Origin: Diogma glabrata
Lineage: Eukaryota; Arthropoda; Insecta; Diptera; Cylindrotomidae
Length of the DNA stretch: 64,000 bases
Reading direction: 5' to 3'
Assembly (NCBI GenBank): GCA_963693315.1
Contig: OY856187.1
Span: 425,995,748 to 426,059,747 of the forward strand
Shown: positions 10,741 through 22,602 of the stretch, one piece after another
How positions within the stretch are numbered: position 1 is the stretch's first letter
Layout: each line of letters starts with the position of its first letter
Notes under the pieces: generated by a model
The model's database searches: none
What the model was told of the DNA's origin: nothing
What the model saw: the letters and a program-made list of their open reading frames with translations, nothing else
Made by a program: the position numbers and the translations under genes

Positions 10741-13383
10741 GTAAATATAGCCCAAATAAATGTAAATTAAGTAAAGTTAACCAAACGCACGTTTAAAGAA
10801 ATGCACATTTTTAGAATTCATTTGGAAACGGTTCAATGTTTTATGTATAACATTAGCATGGATAGTGTAATCATCTGTAAATATAGTGATTGAGTGCAGA
10901 ATCTAACAAGACGTTAACTCTTTAGAATCAGAATTATATTTTAAATAAAAACCCTTAATAGCTCGAACAGAAATTAAATACAATTTTTTTCTTTTTGATG
11001 TGGTATTTGATAAATTTGAATCTTGTCCATAAGAACTGTATAAAATATTAAACTGCTAATAACATATGCTTTCGTCACAAATTTGGTCAATAATTGATTA
11101 TTTGTATTCCATATTAGTCAAACTACATCATACTTAATTTCAAAATGCAACTAGAACTGTTAATAATGATTACAGTAAGCGAAAAAAACAACTATAATTA
11201 TCATAAATATATAAATACAAAAATAATAAAATTAACGTTACAAAAAGCACCCCACGAGTAAAGTTTGGGTCATAAAAAAAAACTCAACGAATAATATAAG
11301 AGAAAAATGAATATGAAAATTAAAGTGCGGGCGGTGAAATTACTAAAATAAATGTTTTAATTATATTTGTGAAAAAACTGTTTTAGGTGTTATATGATGT
11401 AACCCTTATGGTCATTAATTTGTAAATTCCAGGAGAATGAAATGAAAATCTCTTAATATGTATTTCTGGAACAGTTCTTAAACACCAATGTACCTTTTTT
11501 TAGATAAATGAAAAATGAACTCATTGAAGAATCATTTTAAACATGCTGATGTAGATATTTAATAACTCAGTTGATTGACTATTAAAATTGGTTTAGCCCT
11601 AAATAAAAAAACGAAATAAAAAAAACACAGCACAGGGTTGAGAATTGTATGTAAACATAACAAATTAAATAAAATTATTTTAATTTATACAAATTTTATC
11701 AGTTTCATATTTTTAATAATTATTTTTTTTTTTGGTTGAATATTTTAAATAAAATAACACAGGTTGAAAAACATTTGCCTACCAGTTTCTAAAAATTAGG
11801 TAGTTTAAAATAAAAGCATCAGTATTGAATAATAAAAATAAGTAAAACAAGCTTTGTTATTATGAATTTAAATGAAATTATCAAAATGTAATACACAAAA
11901 GTTGGTATATATATATATCATAATGAAATGTAACTACTTATTAATTTTGAATTAACAGACCGCATAAATAGGAAATATTGGGTTTGTTTTATTTGATTGT
12001 TTGTGCAATAGTTTAAGCAAACTTTCATGTTATATGTGTTGTCAATTATGGATTACAAAATAAAAGTACAGTAACTGAACATGAAAATAGACCAATATTT
12101 CTGAATTCTTTGAACCTCCACGATTTTCATAAAAATTGGGAACTAAACTCATCTCATCTTATTCTCATGAAACTCATCTCACTCTAAACTTTAAAGCTGA
12201 CATAAGCTCAACTTGCGCTTTTAATGTTTAAGGGGCGAAAACCACCCCTACGTGAAAATATATAAAAAATTTAGTTTTACTCATTTTTTGGATTCCCTTC
12301 TTATTTAGTTATGTAAAATAAATCTTCTTTTATGTTTCCGAATATAGTTTATTATTTATTCCAACTTTTAACCTCACAAAAACCACCCCTTTGCCTTAGA
12401 CAGATAAAAAAGTAAACGATAATATTCTAAAAATATTATTATAAGAAAAGAACATTTGTTTTAAAGCTGTACAATAATCGTAGAGTTTCACGATTTGGTT
12501 AAACGAAACCTAAAACGGAAGATTTTGAAATAAATAAATCGTAACCGAAAACAGACTTACCAAACCGCGGTTTTGCGGTTTTGAAAATTTATTCGTAAAA
12601 CAAAAAAATATTACTTCTATTAATATTTTAATTAATACTGCCAATAACGGCAAAGACTTTTCTTTTTTGGGAGATATCGGGGATGAAACAATTTTAGAAA
12701 GAAAAAATAATACAATAGTAGAGATTTAAGATAACGTGTAAGCTATAATAGTTAAGTATTTTAAATGATTTAAAATCTGAAATAATATCTTACAACAAAA
12801 CATGGCACAATTTGAATTTGGATGTGAGACATTGATGCGATTCTATGTACCCAATGCTACAAACATTTGTTACGCTTACGTAAAACCGTAACCATCTGCT
12901 TATTGGAATAAATTTCAAAATAATTGAAGATTTATGTGACTGGCGCTTTGAAAAGAATTGTTATTGTTTAAAAAACTATTCTCTTTGACTATAATAATTT
13001 TGCAGTAGCTGTATGATTCAACACTAATGATTCGCCCACCATCATCCGAACCTTAGCCGATATTTTCCATTGTATCCAATTTTAGTCGAATAGTTAGAAC
13101 TCGGTTAAGTTATTATTCGTTAAATAGTTTAGTATTTTTAAAATTCTACCGAAATAATAATAATAACTCGCAAAAACGTTTAAAATTTTTCAAAGGCAGT
13201 TTACAATATATTTAATTCTATATTTGCTTATGGCACCATGGCGATGAAGTAAAGCTGAACTTAAATCTTTATTTATTTTAAAACTGAAATATTTATTGAA
13301 TTTATTTTGAAATAAACTGAATTTGAACACAAAAATAAAAACAGGAAACCGCGGTTTTCTAAAACACGGTTTTTTTAGAAAAT
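10741..13383. other. AT-rich sequence, no gene recognised
   Basis: I see no recognisable gene or element. A 29-codon ORF near 12802-12891 begins MAQFEFGCETL but has no support. The patch near 12232-12400 has the phrase AAACCACCCCT twice, suggesting a dispersed-repeat remnant. Confidence 0.4.
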
Positions 13384-13590
13384 TTAGTCATCAGAGCTAC
13401 AATAACTATCAGTTGGAGGACAATTCTGACAGTTGTCACCGTAGCATGTCCCACATGTTGAGCTACAAAATAATCCGAGTCTACGGCAACCGCATCCTTT
13501 TTTACAGTTACAAAATATTATTTTAAGTAACTCTTCTTTCTGGTGCACATCACGTACTTCCTGCTTTGATTTCGATAATATTCTGACTAT
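13384..13590 (-). pseudogene. Cysteine-rich C-terminal ORF (CXC/tesmin-like spacing)
   Basis: An open frame of 68 codons on the minus strand, without an obvious start, ends at a TAA at 13384-13386. It carries a dense cysteine cluster, CNCKKGCGCRRLGLFC, followed by CSSTCGTCYGDNCQNC, with twelve cysteines in about 45 residues. The spacing recalls the zinc-binding CXC (tesmin/TSO1-like) motif found at the C-terminus of many uncharacterised, often transposon-related insect proteins. Upstream on the minus strand the frame closes at 13591-13593, so this is either the last exon of a gene or the tail of a decayed element ORF. The plus-strand ORF over the same bases is its shadow. Confidence 0.5.
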
Positions 13591-13617
13591 TTAGTCACGC
13601 ACTATTTCAAACTGATT

Positions 13618-13663
13618 TGTGTGTGTATACAAACACACAAACACAAACACACACTCACACAAA
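13618..13663. repeat. CA/TG microsatellite
   Basis: A short TGTGTGTGTATACAAACACA stretch is followed by imperfect ACACAAACAC repeats. Confidence 0.85.
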
Positions 13664-14621
13664 TGATGTCGAAAAACCAGTGTTTTTGCACAAAAAATAT
13701 GCAAGTGGTTTTTGTAACATACCTCTCTCAATTTTAAAGTTATAAAGACCAATATATAGGTACTTTCAAAATCATAACATGGTTTTCATGCCAAATTATT
13801 CAAACCTTTCATCTTTAAATGGTTACGGGTTGAGGGGCTCGGGTTGGGTGGTCAGAATAAGGAAAACTTAAAACAGTTACATCCTCGGTATTTTTATCCT
13901 ACAGAAAACAAAATATAACCAAAGTTTTTGTTAACAAAAACAGACATTTTCGTGCTAAGCACTTGTTACGTATCTTATTTAGTTTTAGAGTTATTTTAAG
14001 GAGAAGGTACGTTCTTAAGAAATTCGAAATATACATTTTTTATTATCATCATACTTTTTTCAAAAACTACGTACTCGAAGTCACCTAAACTTTTGGATAT
14101 CATTATTAATACTAAAATACAGCTATCTGTAAAAGGATAACATTGCATATAGATTTTGTTGGAAATAGCTGAGCTTTTAAGGCTGATTTTTTTTTACATT
14201 CCAGTTGCTCACCGTTTTTGCGTCGTAACTCGCTTAGTTTTAATGGACAAGAATTAAACTAGTACTTATTTTAAGAGCATTGCTAAACATTATAAAAATA
14301 TTTTAGAAGTTTCCTCCGAAAAATGCAACGCTTTCCATTTTTTAACGTTGAATACTTCAAACCAAGTTGTTAAAAAAATATAATTATCTTCAATGAGCTA
14401 TAACTTCCTTCGTTTTAGACTTACACAACTCAAACAGAAGCAATCTCTTTTTCGTTTTAAACTTGATTTTCGTTCATATCATCTTTTTTGATAGAACGCT
14501 AAGTTTTTGAGTTATGTGTGAAAAACCATCAAAAATCATGTTATTTGAACGAAAAGTGCAAGTTTTCAATTGCGAATAACTCGAAAAACATCGATCTATG
14601 GAAAAACGTTTAGGAATATTA
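13664..14621. other. AT-rich sequence, no gene recognised
   Basis: No gene was seen. A GGGGCTCGGGTTGGG patch near 13832-13850 stands out by composition but has no recognised function. Confidence 0.4.
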
Positions 14622-16396
14622 TTTCGGTCTGAAAGACCTAAGTATTACATTCATGAGCCAAAAGTGAAATTCTTACCCCCAATTTTTTTGGCATTTCTCG
14701 ACGTTTTAGGATCTACTGATTCTAAAAAAGCAAAAAAAAAAATGAATGTCTGTCTGCCGGCCGGCCGTCCGGCCGCCGTCATTACCTACGCTGCAGGGAA
14801 AACCGCTGGAGGGATTTCAAACATTTTTTTTTCTAAAAATTGGTATACTCAAGGGACAGGTCCGAAAGGACGTTGTGTTCGATATCTGTACCGGAAGTGT
14901 ATCAAAAAAATCATTAAGTGTGTCAAAAACAGCAAAATTTCATATTTTTCGCTTAAAAAACGTTCATTTTAACTGATTACGAGTAGGAACATTGAATTTG
15001 GAGAAATTTTGATGGTAGGGATTGGTATGTGAGATCAAAAACTATATTATTGCATTATAAGTTTGTCAAAAAAATGTTGTCAATGTGTCAAAAGAAAGAT
15101 TTTTATTTATTTTTTTGCCTAATTTTTTGAAAAAAAAAATAAAATTAATTGTTTGTTTGAAATGAAGTTTTATTATTATTATTGAGAATTATGGCATTAT
15201 AAGTTTGTCAAAAAAATGTTGTCAAGTGTGTCAAAAGAAAGATTTTTATTTACTTTTTTACCCAATTTTTTGGAAAAAAAAATAAAATTAATTGTTTGTT
15301 TGAAATGAAATTTTATTATTATTATTGAGAATTGTGGCATTATAAGTTTGTCAAAAAAATGTTGTCAAGTGTGTCAAAAGATTTTTATTTAGTTTTTTAC
15401 CCAATTTTTTGGAAAAAAAATAAAATTGTTCCTTTGAAATGAAATTTTATTATTATTATTGAGAATTATGGCATTTTAAGTTTGTCAAAAAATGTTGTCA
15501 AGTGTGTCAAAAGAAAGGTTTTTATTTATTTTTACCCAATTTTTTTAGAAAAAAATAAAATTAATAGTTTGTATGACATGATATTTTATTATTATTATAG
15601 AGAATTATGGCATTATAAGTTTGTCAAAAAATAATGTCAAGTGTGTCAAAAAATGATTTCATTTATTTTTTCAGCCAATTTTTTGGAAAAAAAAATGAAG
15701 CTGTTTTTATGACGTAAATGTAATTGAAAATGAAATTGGACATGGAAATTTTTGAATTTGTTATAGTTTTTGAAATATTTTTGGAATTTTGCAAAAAGTT
15801 TGTATTATTGATTTTGTAATAATTTTTGATTTTGTAATAATTTTTGCAATATTTTTAGAATTTCGGCAAAAGTTTTAATTTTTGATTTTGTAAGAATTTT
15901 TGGAATATTTTTAGAATTTTTGAAAAATTTTTTATTTTTGATATTATGTATTATAATTTTTGGAATTTGGAAAAAATTTTCAATATTTGATTTTGTAATA
16001 ATTTTTGCAATATTTTTAGAATTTTGGAAAAAGTTTGAATTTTTAAGAATTTTTGAAATATTATTGGAATTTAGAAAAAATTTAAATATTTGATTTTATT
16101 CTAATTTTTGGAATTTTGAAAAAGTTTGATTTTATTTAATTTAACAATATTTTTGGAATTTTGATTATAATTTTCCGGCAACGTATTGATGTTTCGTGTT
16201 AGTTTTGTAATAAATTTTTAAACAGAGATAAAAAATACTTGTACTTTAACAAAGAGTTATGTTTGATAAACATCGCTGCCCAAAAATAAAAACCATGTCC
16301 TCATAAAAGTTTTTTGCCGAAAACTATATCAAAATCCTTTACCCAGACCGAAGTCTTGATATCTCAGAGCTGTGATATATCAGCCCCTCCATATTT
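14622..16396 (+). mobile_element. Non-coding repeat element, copy 2 (longest uninterrupted)
   Basis: The element begins with TTCGGTCTGAAAGACCTAAG and ends with CAGACCGAAGTCTTGATATC and CAGCCCCTCCATAT. Internal parts, in order: a CCGGCCGGCCGTCCGGCCG island (about 14757-14776), about five units of about 138 bp containing GGCATTATAAGTTTGTCAA and GTCAAGTGTGTCAAAAG (about 15046-15660), then an array of about 40-60 bp A/T units around AATATTTTTAGAATTTT (about 15740-16160). The two ORFs at 14598-14976 are translations of this repeat and differ between copies, so I do not call a protein. It looks like a non-autonomous element whose size varies by minisatellite copy number. Confidence 0.85.
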
Positions 16397-18960
16397 TTCA
16401 CTTAAAATGTGTCTCTTTATCTATTTTCGGGAATATTTTAAGGGAAAAAAATTACATAACCTTATAACCTTGTAGCTTTTATAAGTTATATGTTCCTGGG
16501 AAATTTTCATATGCTTGGAATGTATGCTTTCTTAACTTTGCGCACTCTATTTATTACATACTTTTAAGCTTCATAATCTCAATTTAAATATTCATTTAAA
16601 ATATGGAAAAAAATATGCTTATATAAAGTATTTACTGTATTTTGACAATTATCTAAAAATAGCATCGATCAGATACAACAATACTGGATGAATTCAATAT
16701 GTTTGTTGGTTGTTTTTAGATTTTTAAAATCAATTACTTAATGTGGAATGATAAAGGCAAAATAATTGGAGTGTGGTAGATAAAAGAAAGACAGACGACC
16801 ATATGCACATAACATTTTATGCTTCATCAAACTGTTTTGTAATTCCGTCAAAATTCGTATAAATTTTTTGTTATTCTATTATTCTGGTTTTGATTCTATT
16901 TTAAATTGGTTTGCAATTTTTTTTCGTTAAGCTAGATAGGAAACTGATGTGAACCAAATAAAATTGTTTTCGATATAGATCAGTGAAAATGCTTAAATGT
17001 CCTTAGTAATTATCCGTCATAGGTTTTCAGCCTTGTATATATATATAAAATGTATATTTTAAAATGATTACTCTTAACCTTATCATTACTCTTACTCTTA
17101 AACAAAATAAGGTGTTATTTTCAAAACACTGAGTTAGTGCAATAAAAGTTTAATTTTATAGTGTTGACGATGGGAACACATCACATAAAACGTTTCAATA
17201 CCTTTCCTTAAGCTTCCGCTTCCTTTTGTAAAAATACCTTAATTTTTTTAGAACGACCTTGCTGATTTATTTAGTATAAGTTAAAATTCAATTAATTACA
17301 CCTCAAGAAAGCTTAATCCTTCGAGTTTACCAGTTTTAAAATGGTTAATAATCAAACGAGATTTTAAACGGTAACAAGCTTAAAAGTAATCCAAATACGC
17401 CCTGAAAATTTGTTAGAAAATGAAAATTACAGAAACTACCACTTTTCTACAATCGAAACTGAATGACATATGAAACAGTGAATTTTGGTTTGACCTAACA
17501 ACTTATTGACGTGACATTGCATTATGAATCAGCTTTTGATAAATTTTTATTTGATACTGTAAAGTCAAGTATTGTAGCAAAAGACTTAAATAATCCGATC
17601 TCAATAAATCGGTGTAGAACTAACTATACATATTAAAATTTTCTTAGAATATCATAATCATATCTCAAAATTTACTTATACAAAATAGTAAAGTTATTTT
17701 TATACTATTAACTTTGAGAAATTTTAAGAATTTGCCTTTGAAATACATATTTCAAAATGGGAAGCAAAAATCAACAAAGGAAAGAAAAAATTAAGAGATG
17801 AAGAGTGGGAAGAGAGTTCGGTAAAACATTTCTGATTAGTTTAAACTTTAAACTATGAATAAAGCTTAATTGGAAAAAAATTTAAAGAGTTTAAAAAAGT
17901 GAAAAATGTTAAGGGTGATTAGTCGTAATTGGTTTAATTAGTTTGTTTACTTTAATTTAATCTTAAAAATCATATAAAAGAAAGAAACAAGTGAGTTCTA
18001 AAAATATTGTTGTAGTTTATGAATATTTAAAATGTTTAATTTAATGTTATTTAAAAAATGCGCAAAAAAATTATAAAAATTACCATATTAAATTAAAGCA
18101 TATTTGCCATATAATTATTGTATAAAAAATTATCATAATTTAAACATTGAAAATAATTTAAATAATTTGAAATACAAAATATAAATAAAATAATAAGAAA
18201 AGACATAAGTTAAATGAATTACTTTAATTTTATTTTGAATTGGTCTTATGTTTGGTTGTACCTTTGATTGTAAATATATATAATTAAACCAATTGTTGAA
18301 TTTTAAATCAAATTTGTTAAATAAATAAAATGAAACTATTTATTTTTATATATATAAATTTTCGACTTAAATTTATAAAGTAAAAGATAAAGTAAATTAT
18401 TGAAAAATCCGGTGTCACGATAGAATGAAATTTGGAAGGCATATTTGTTAAGGATAAAAGCTACAATCAACTTATTTTAGAAAAAAAAAATAACACATGT
18501 ATAAAAAAATGGCACCAGCCATGAAAGATTTTGGTAACTATTATATTTATTAATTGTTTAGAAGGTTAACTTTAATTCAAATATTTTTCTTATATAAATG
18601 ATTATATAAAAGATTAAGCGTTGGTAGAACGCTTTGTCTGAATTAAACGTCAGAGGACGTTGTGGCCCATAAATTGTGTTGATGCATTGGTTAGTGGTTG
18701 GTGGTGGCTCACAATAGTTTTAATTTCTCATATTTTTTTGTTTGTACTAAATTTATTTCCATTTTTTTCTATGTAATAAATTCTCGGTTTTTTGTTTGCA
18801 ATCTAATTTTTCTATTGGCAAAGATATTGTATTAAACGAACAACTCTCTTCAAACTCGGTCTTTTCACAACAAAACTAAATCTCTTTATCTGTAATCAAA
18901 TACTTTTTGGTTTGTTTTATCCATATACTTTTAACTTTTTTCTCTTGTTATTATTTATAG
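16397..18960. other. AT-rich sequence, no gene recognised
   Basis: I see no recognisable element or ORF. The polypyrimidine-rich stretch 18900-18960 appears to belong to the candidate acceptor site that follows. Confidence 0.4.
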
Positions 18961-19017
18961 GAAAGAATCTTAAACAAACTTGCTAGCCTAGAAGACAAAA
19001 TAGCAACAACATTATAA
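18961..19017 (+). CDS. Candidate terminal coding exon, gene unknown
   Basis: A long pyrimidine-rich tract ends in TTATTTATAG at 18960, a good splice acceptor. The next 57 bases read ERILNKLASLEDKIATTL and then TAA at 19015-19017. The leucines and isoleucines fall with coiled-coil-like spacing. No upstream exon was identified in the window. A second possible acceptor at 19285 opens another short frame (19286-19368, ending LDDLGD and a stop), which could be an alternative last exon. Both are inferences from splice signals and amino-acid composition only. Confidence 0.3.
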   Translation, partial: ERILNKLASLEDKIATTL

Positions 19018-20082
19018 CAAAAATACAAAAAAATTCATCCCAAGAACCATCCCCAACCTTGACTTAAATTTATGGTAATTTTTTTTATATATTTTATAAA
19101 TTTTATTTATTTCACAAATTTGTGTAGTGAGTATTCAATTACAGCGAAACAACAAAAAGGACATCTTATTGGATTATCTAGAATAATCTTTTGTGTAATA
19201 TTCTTTTCACTTTTCTTATTCGAAATATGAATTCTCTGTTTTATAATATTCTTCCTAATTTTTTAATTTTATTTAATATTTACAGATACAAAGAATATGG
19301 ATCATGCAGTTCAAAAATTTTTCTCTGATACTTTTTTCTCGTTTTATTTGGATGATTTAGGAGACTAACGACCCCTGTCAAAAAGTTCCTTGAAAATATA
19401 AATGAAGAGTTTTTCAATACTTTTAATCAAAAATTAAGTATTTGAAGTTTTAATTTTAATGATTTGAAGTTTATTGCTTTCACTTAAACATACGAAATTC
19501 TTAAAATAATCTTTAAATATATAGAATCAAGAAAAACGTCGCTAATATATAGCTAGACACGTCACATGTTATAAAATCATTGCCGTCATTTATTATTTGC
19601 ATTTTAAATAACAACTTTAATTTTATTTAGCTTTTGGTCAAATGAAGGTTAACAAAACATGACTCAACAATTATTATTATAATCATTTAATTTTTTAATA
19701 AATCACAAAGTTAAATTTAGAAATACGAACGTAATGATTGAATTTATAATCGTATTTAAAAATTTAAAACTGTTGGTGGTTTAAATACAAAATTATCTTA
19801 AAAAATTTATAAAACTTCTAAATAGAATTTATGTGTAGTTGATTTTATGATTTTGTGGTTATAAGATTCTTCTTGGGACTTTACAAAATCATACAGATTT
19901 AACTATTTTATCAGCAGTGTAAGTTTTTGTATATACCTTAATTATTAAAATAAAACTTTCTCCGGAGCGACTTGAGGGAAAAATAATATTTTTTTTTTTA
20001 TATTTTTAATTGTAAAATCCAAATTCACTCAAAATATTTTTAATAAATCAATTTTATTTAGTTATTGTTTTCTTTTTTTAAA
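19018..20082. other. AT-rich sequence, no firm feature
   Basis: Apart from the weak exon candidate at 19286-19368, I see nothing here. Confidence 0.4.
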
Positions 20083-20156
20083 TCATTGTTGCTCCGTTCC
20101 ATGACGCTTCAAATATTCAGCACAACCTTTCCTTTCTTCTATGTTCCATTCTAAGC
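20083..20156 (-). CDS. Candidate terminal coding exon, minus strand
   Basis: On the minus strand an AG acceptor (at 20158-20157) precedes a frame reading LEWNIEERKGCAEYLKRHG, then TEQQ and TGA at 20083-20085. The AEYLKRHG phrase resembles the second helix of an ankyrin repeat, where ECAEYL-x-x-HGA is common. The frame has an upstream stop, so it must be spliced if real. No other exon of such a gene was recognised upstream on the minus strand. Low confidence. Confidence 0.22.
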
Positions 20157-20688
20157 CTACTTATTCTAAATGTAATTATTAGAATTTTGAATGTTTAGAT
20201 ATATATTTGATTTATTTAATTTAAAATCCCAATTGAAATATAAAGAAAAACTAATTTGTGCTTTTTAGTGTTGATAGACAGCATGGCTACCATGATATAC
20301 AAAACCACGGTTTTAGACTAAATGGCTATTATAAAATATAAAACGTAATTCACAGTAATTAATCACAAATTGCTCATTTGCTTGTAAAACGAACGCCGCA
20401 TTCTATTAATTCATTCATATTCATTAAACCAATTTGTAATTCAATAAGACTATGTACTGTTATCTAATCTACAAAAAACATTAAACTATCTTGTTCAAAC
20501 ATCTAATTAAGGACAACCCTCTAGTAATAATAATAGAATAAGTTAAAAACAAAGGCAATCAAAAAATTACTTAAGATCTGATATTATAAATTATATAATC
20601 AAATCACGTCGTTTTAAATATGTGTCATTGATTTAAACAATCGTTTCATGATGTGAGCTTAACGTTTACAAACATTAACATTATTCTA
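20157..20688. other. AT-rich sequence, no feature recognised
   Basis: No gene or repeat structure was recognised. Confidence 0.4.
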
Positions 20689-21203
20689 GAATATTATATT
20701 GTAAGATTTGTTTATCCTGTTAATCTATTTGAGTTAAGCCTCGTATACACGATGACAGTAAACGCGACAGTTGCAGTCATGACAGCGAATGTCATGATCT
20801 GAACGAAGAAACTGTCTTGACAGTTCTGTCGCACTGTCTTGCCGCACTATCAAAATTGACTTGATAGTACGACAGTCCTGCCGTGACAGAGACAACCGCT
20901 GTCATCGTGTGAACGGAACTGTTTTGACAGTTTATTATCATTTTTAATTTCTGTTATCAGTGGCTCATATAGAGTTGATTTTGTGATTTTTTGCAGATGT
21001 TTTTTATTAACATCATTGTTTTTTATTTGCATTATTTTTCTTTAAAATTTAACCTCAAATAAAAAACACTATGCATCTTTTTCCTCTATTTTTCATATAC
21101 AACTGTCAAGCAAACCAATACCGTGTGAACAGCACTGTCACAATGTCATGGCAGTTGAATATTATATTGTAAGATTTATTCATCCTGTAATCTATTTGAG
21201 TTA
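20689..21203. mobile_element. 420-bp insertion flanked by 47-48 bp direct repeats
   Basis: The flanks 20689-20736 and 21157-21203 are near-identical direct repeats (both begin GAATATTATATTGTAAGATT and end CTATTTGAGTTA). Between them lie 420 bp with CTCGTATACACGATGACAG at the left end and GTGTGAACAGCACTGTCAC near the right end. The interior is dense in GACAG/CTGTC motifs in both orientations and can fold. The ORF over 20850-21032 is not credible. It is probably a MITE; the direct repeats are far longer than a usual target duplication. Confidence 0.7.
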
Positions 21204-21927
21204 GTTTCATTGTTACTGTTAATATTTTTGAATTGATTTCTTCAAATAAACATATTCTCTATCTACACACTCTGTATAGGGTATACACATTTTAAAAACT
21301 TATTTTAAATTTTTGTGGTGACGAATATCTATTACACAAAACAAATATTTCTAGCATCCGTAATCATTTGGATTTTCCATAAGCATCACAAACTCGAATA
21401 TTGAGTTTATTCAAAGATTTAATAAAATTATACAATAAAAACTAAAATTCAGACGTTTTTGTGGCTTTTTAACATCTAAATTTAATTTAAAACAAAAAAT
21501 GTGTCTCCACAGAGTAAACAATTTCATAATTTGATTTAAACCTAAGATTTATAATATACTGAATACTGAAAATGTAGATCCTTTTCAAAGATTATTTTAA
21601 AAATGTTTTATAAAAAAGAAGAAAATAAAAATTTAATCGTAGTTAAATGCGGTAAATTATAAAAGATAATGTTAATGTAAATATTTTCACGTTTATGCGA
21701 TAAATACATTTTTGCTGCAAACGGAGGTTTCAAACTTAAATCCGCGATTTGATGGTTTAATGATATATTTGGATTTATTATATTTACATCAAGAAATTAA
21801 ATATAGCATGAGCTATCACAAAATTTTGATTATCAAAGTCACATGGAGATATGGAGATTCCATGATGTAAAGGAACTATTACACATATAATAATTTATTT
21901 TGAACATAAAAACCGTAATACCGTAAT
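21204..21927. other. AT-rich sequence, no feature recognised
   Basis: No gene or repeat structure was recognised. Confidence 0.4.
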
Positions 21928-22602
21928 TAAATTAATAATTTTAATTAAATTTTATTTTCACCAATAATGGTATTACAAACATATAAATTAAAAATTAATT
22001 TATTTCACACAATGCATTTCTTTATGTTCATATATCATTATCAAGTGTATACTAAATAAAGAAAAATGAAAAAACATAAATTTTTTAACAAAAAAGGAAA
22101 ACTAGATTTTAACAATAAATGAAAAACAAAAAGAAAGAAAAACAAAATATCAAAAATTTAAGTTATAAAATTAAATAAATGCATGAATTGGTTCCGCTTC
22201 AATATTCATTAAAATATTTTTATATTTGTTTATGAAATAACTTTCCCATCCATCTAACTCCATATTGTTGTTAATTTGTTTTAAAATTTTCAAATCAATA
22301 TTAGAGTGGCCTGTTTCGATGACATGATGAGCCATTGCAGAATTATTTTCTCTGTTGTATTTAATATGAGCTACGTGTTCTTTGAATCTTATATCAATAG
22401 CTCTTTTCGTTTGACCTACGTAAATTTTATCACATTCAATACATAATACTTGATAAATGCCAGATTTTTTAATATCAATTAATTTGTCTTTTGGGTTAAC
22501 GAGTAAAGTAAAAGTAAATTACTTATTACTTTTTTTTTTTAATTTATATGTTGGTAATACCATTATTGGTGCAAATAAAATTTAAAAAAAATTATTAATT
22601 AA
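21928..22602. mobile_element. Penelope-like fragment between inverted repeats
   Basis: About 60-bp inverted repeats at 21928-21989 and 22541-22602 share the block CACCAATAATGGTATTAC. They enclose a minus-strand GIY-YIG coding fragment (22171-22521) and its AT-rich 3' region. No reverse transcriptase is present. The arrangement suggests a heavily 5'-truncated Penelope-like element flanked by inverted terminal segments. Confidence 0.75.
22171..22521 (-). pseudogene. GIY-YIG endonuclease domain of a Penelope-like element (5'-truncated)
   Basis: Penelope-like elements carry a C-terminal GIY-YIG nuclease that nicks the target for primed reverse transcription. This open frame of about 116 codons without a start reads SGIYQVLCIECDKIYVGQT, giving the GIY and YVG strands, the CxxC pair usual in these elements and the following arginine in a KRAIDIRFKEH helix. 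Then come MAHHVIETGHSNI and a glutamate in WESYFINKYKN, matching the order of the family. It ends at TAA (22171-22173). An in-frame stop just upstream and the lack of any RT show truncation. It differs from the Penelope copies at 32269-38346, so it is a second lineage. Confidence 0.88.

Noticed and set aside
14598..14976. 124- and 76-codon ORFs in the non-coding repeat element
   Set aside because: They are overlapping frames through the CCGGCCGG island. The other two copies carry indels that change the frame, so there is no sign of selection on protein.
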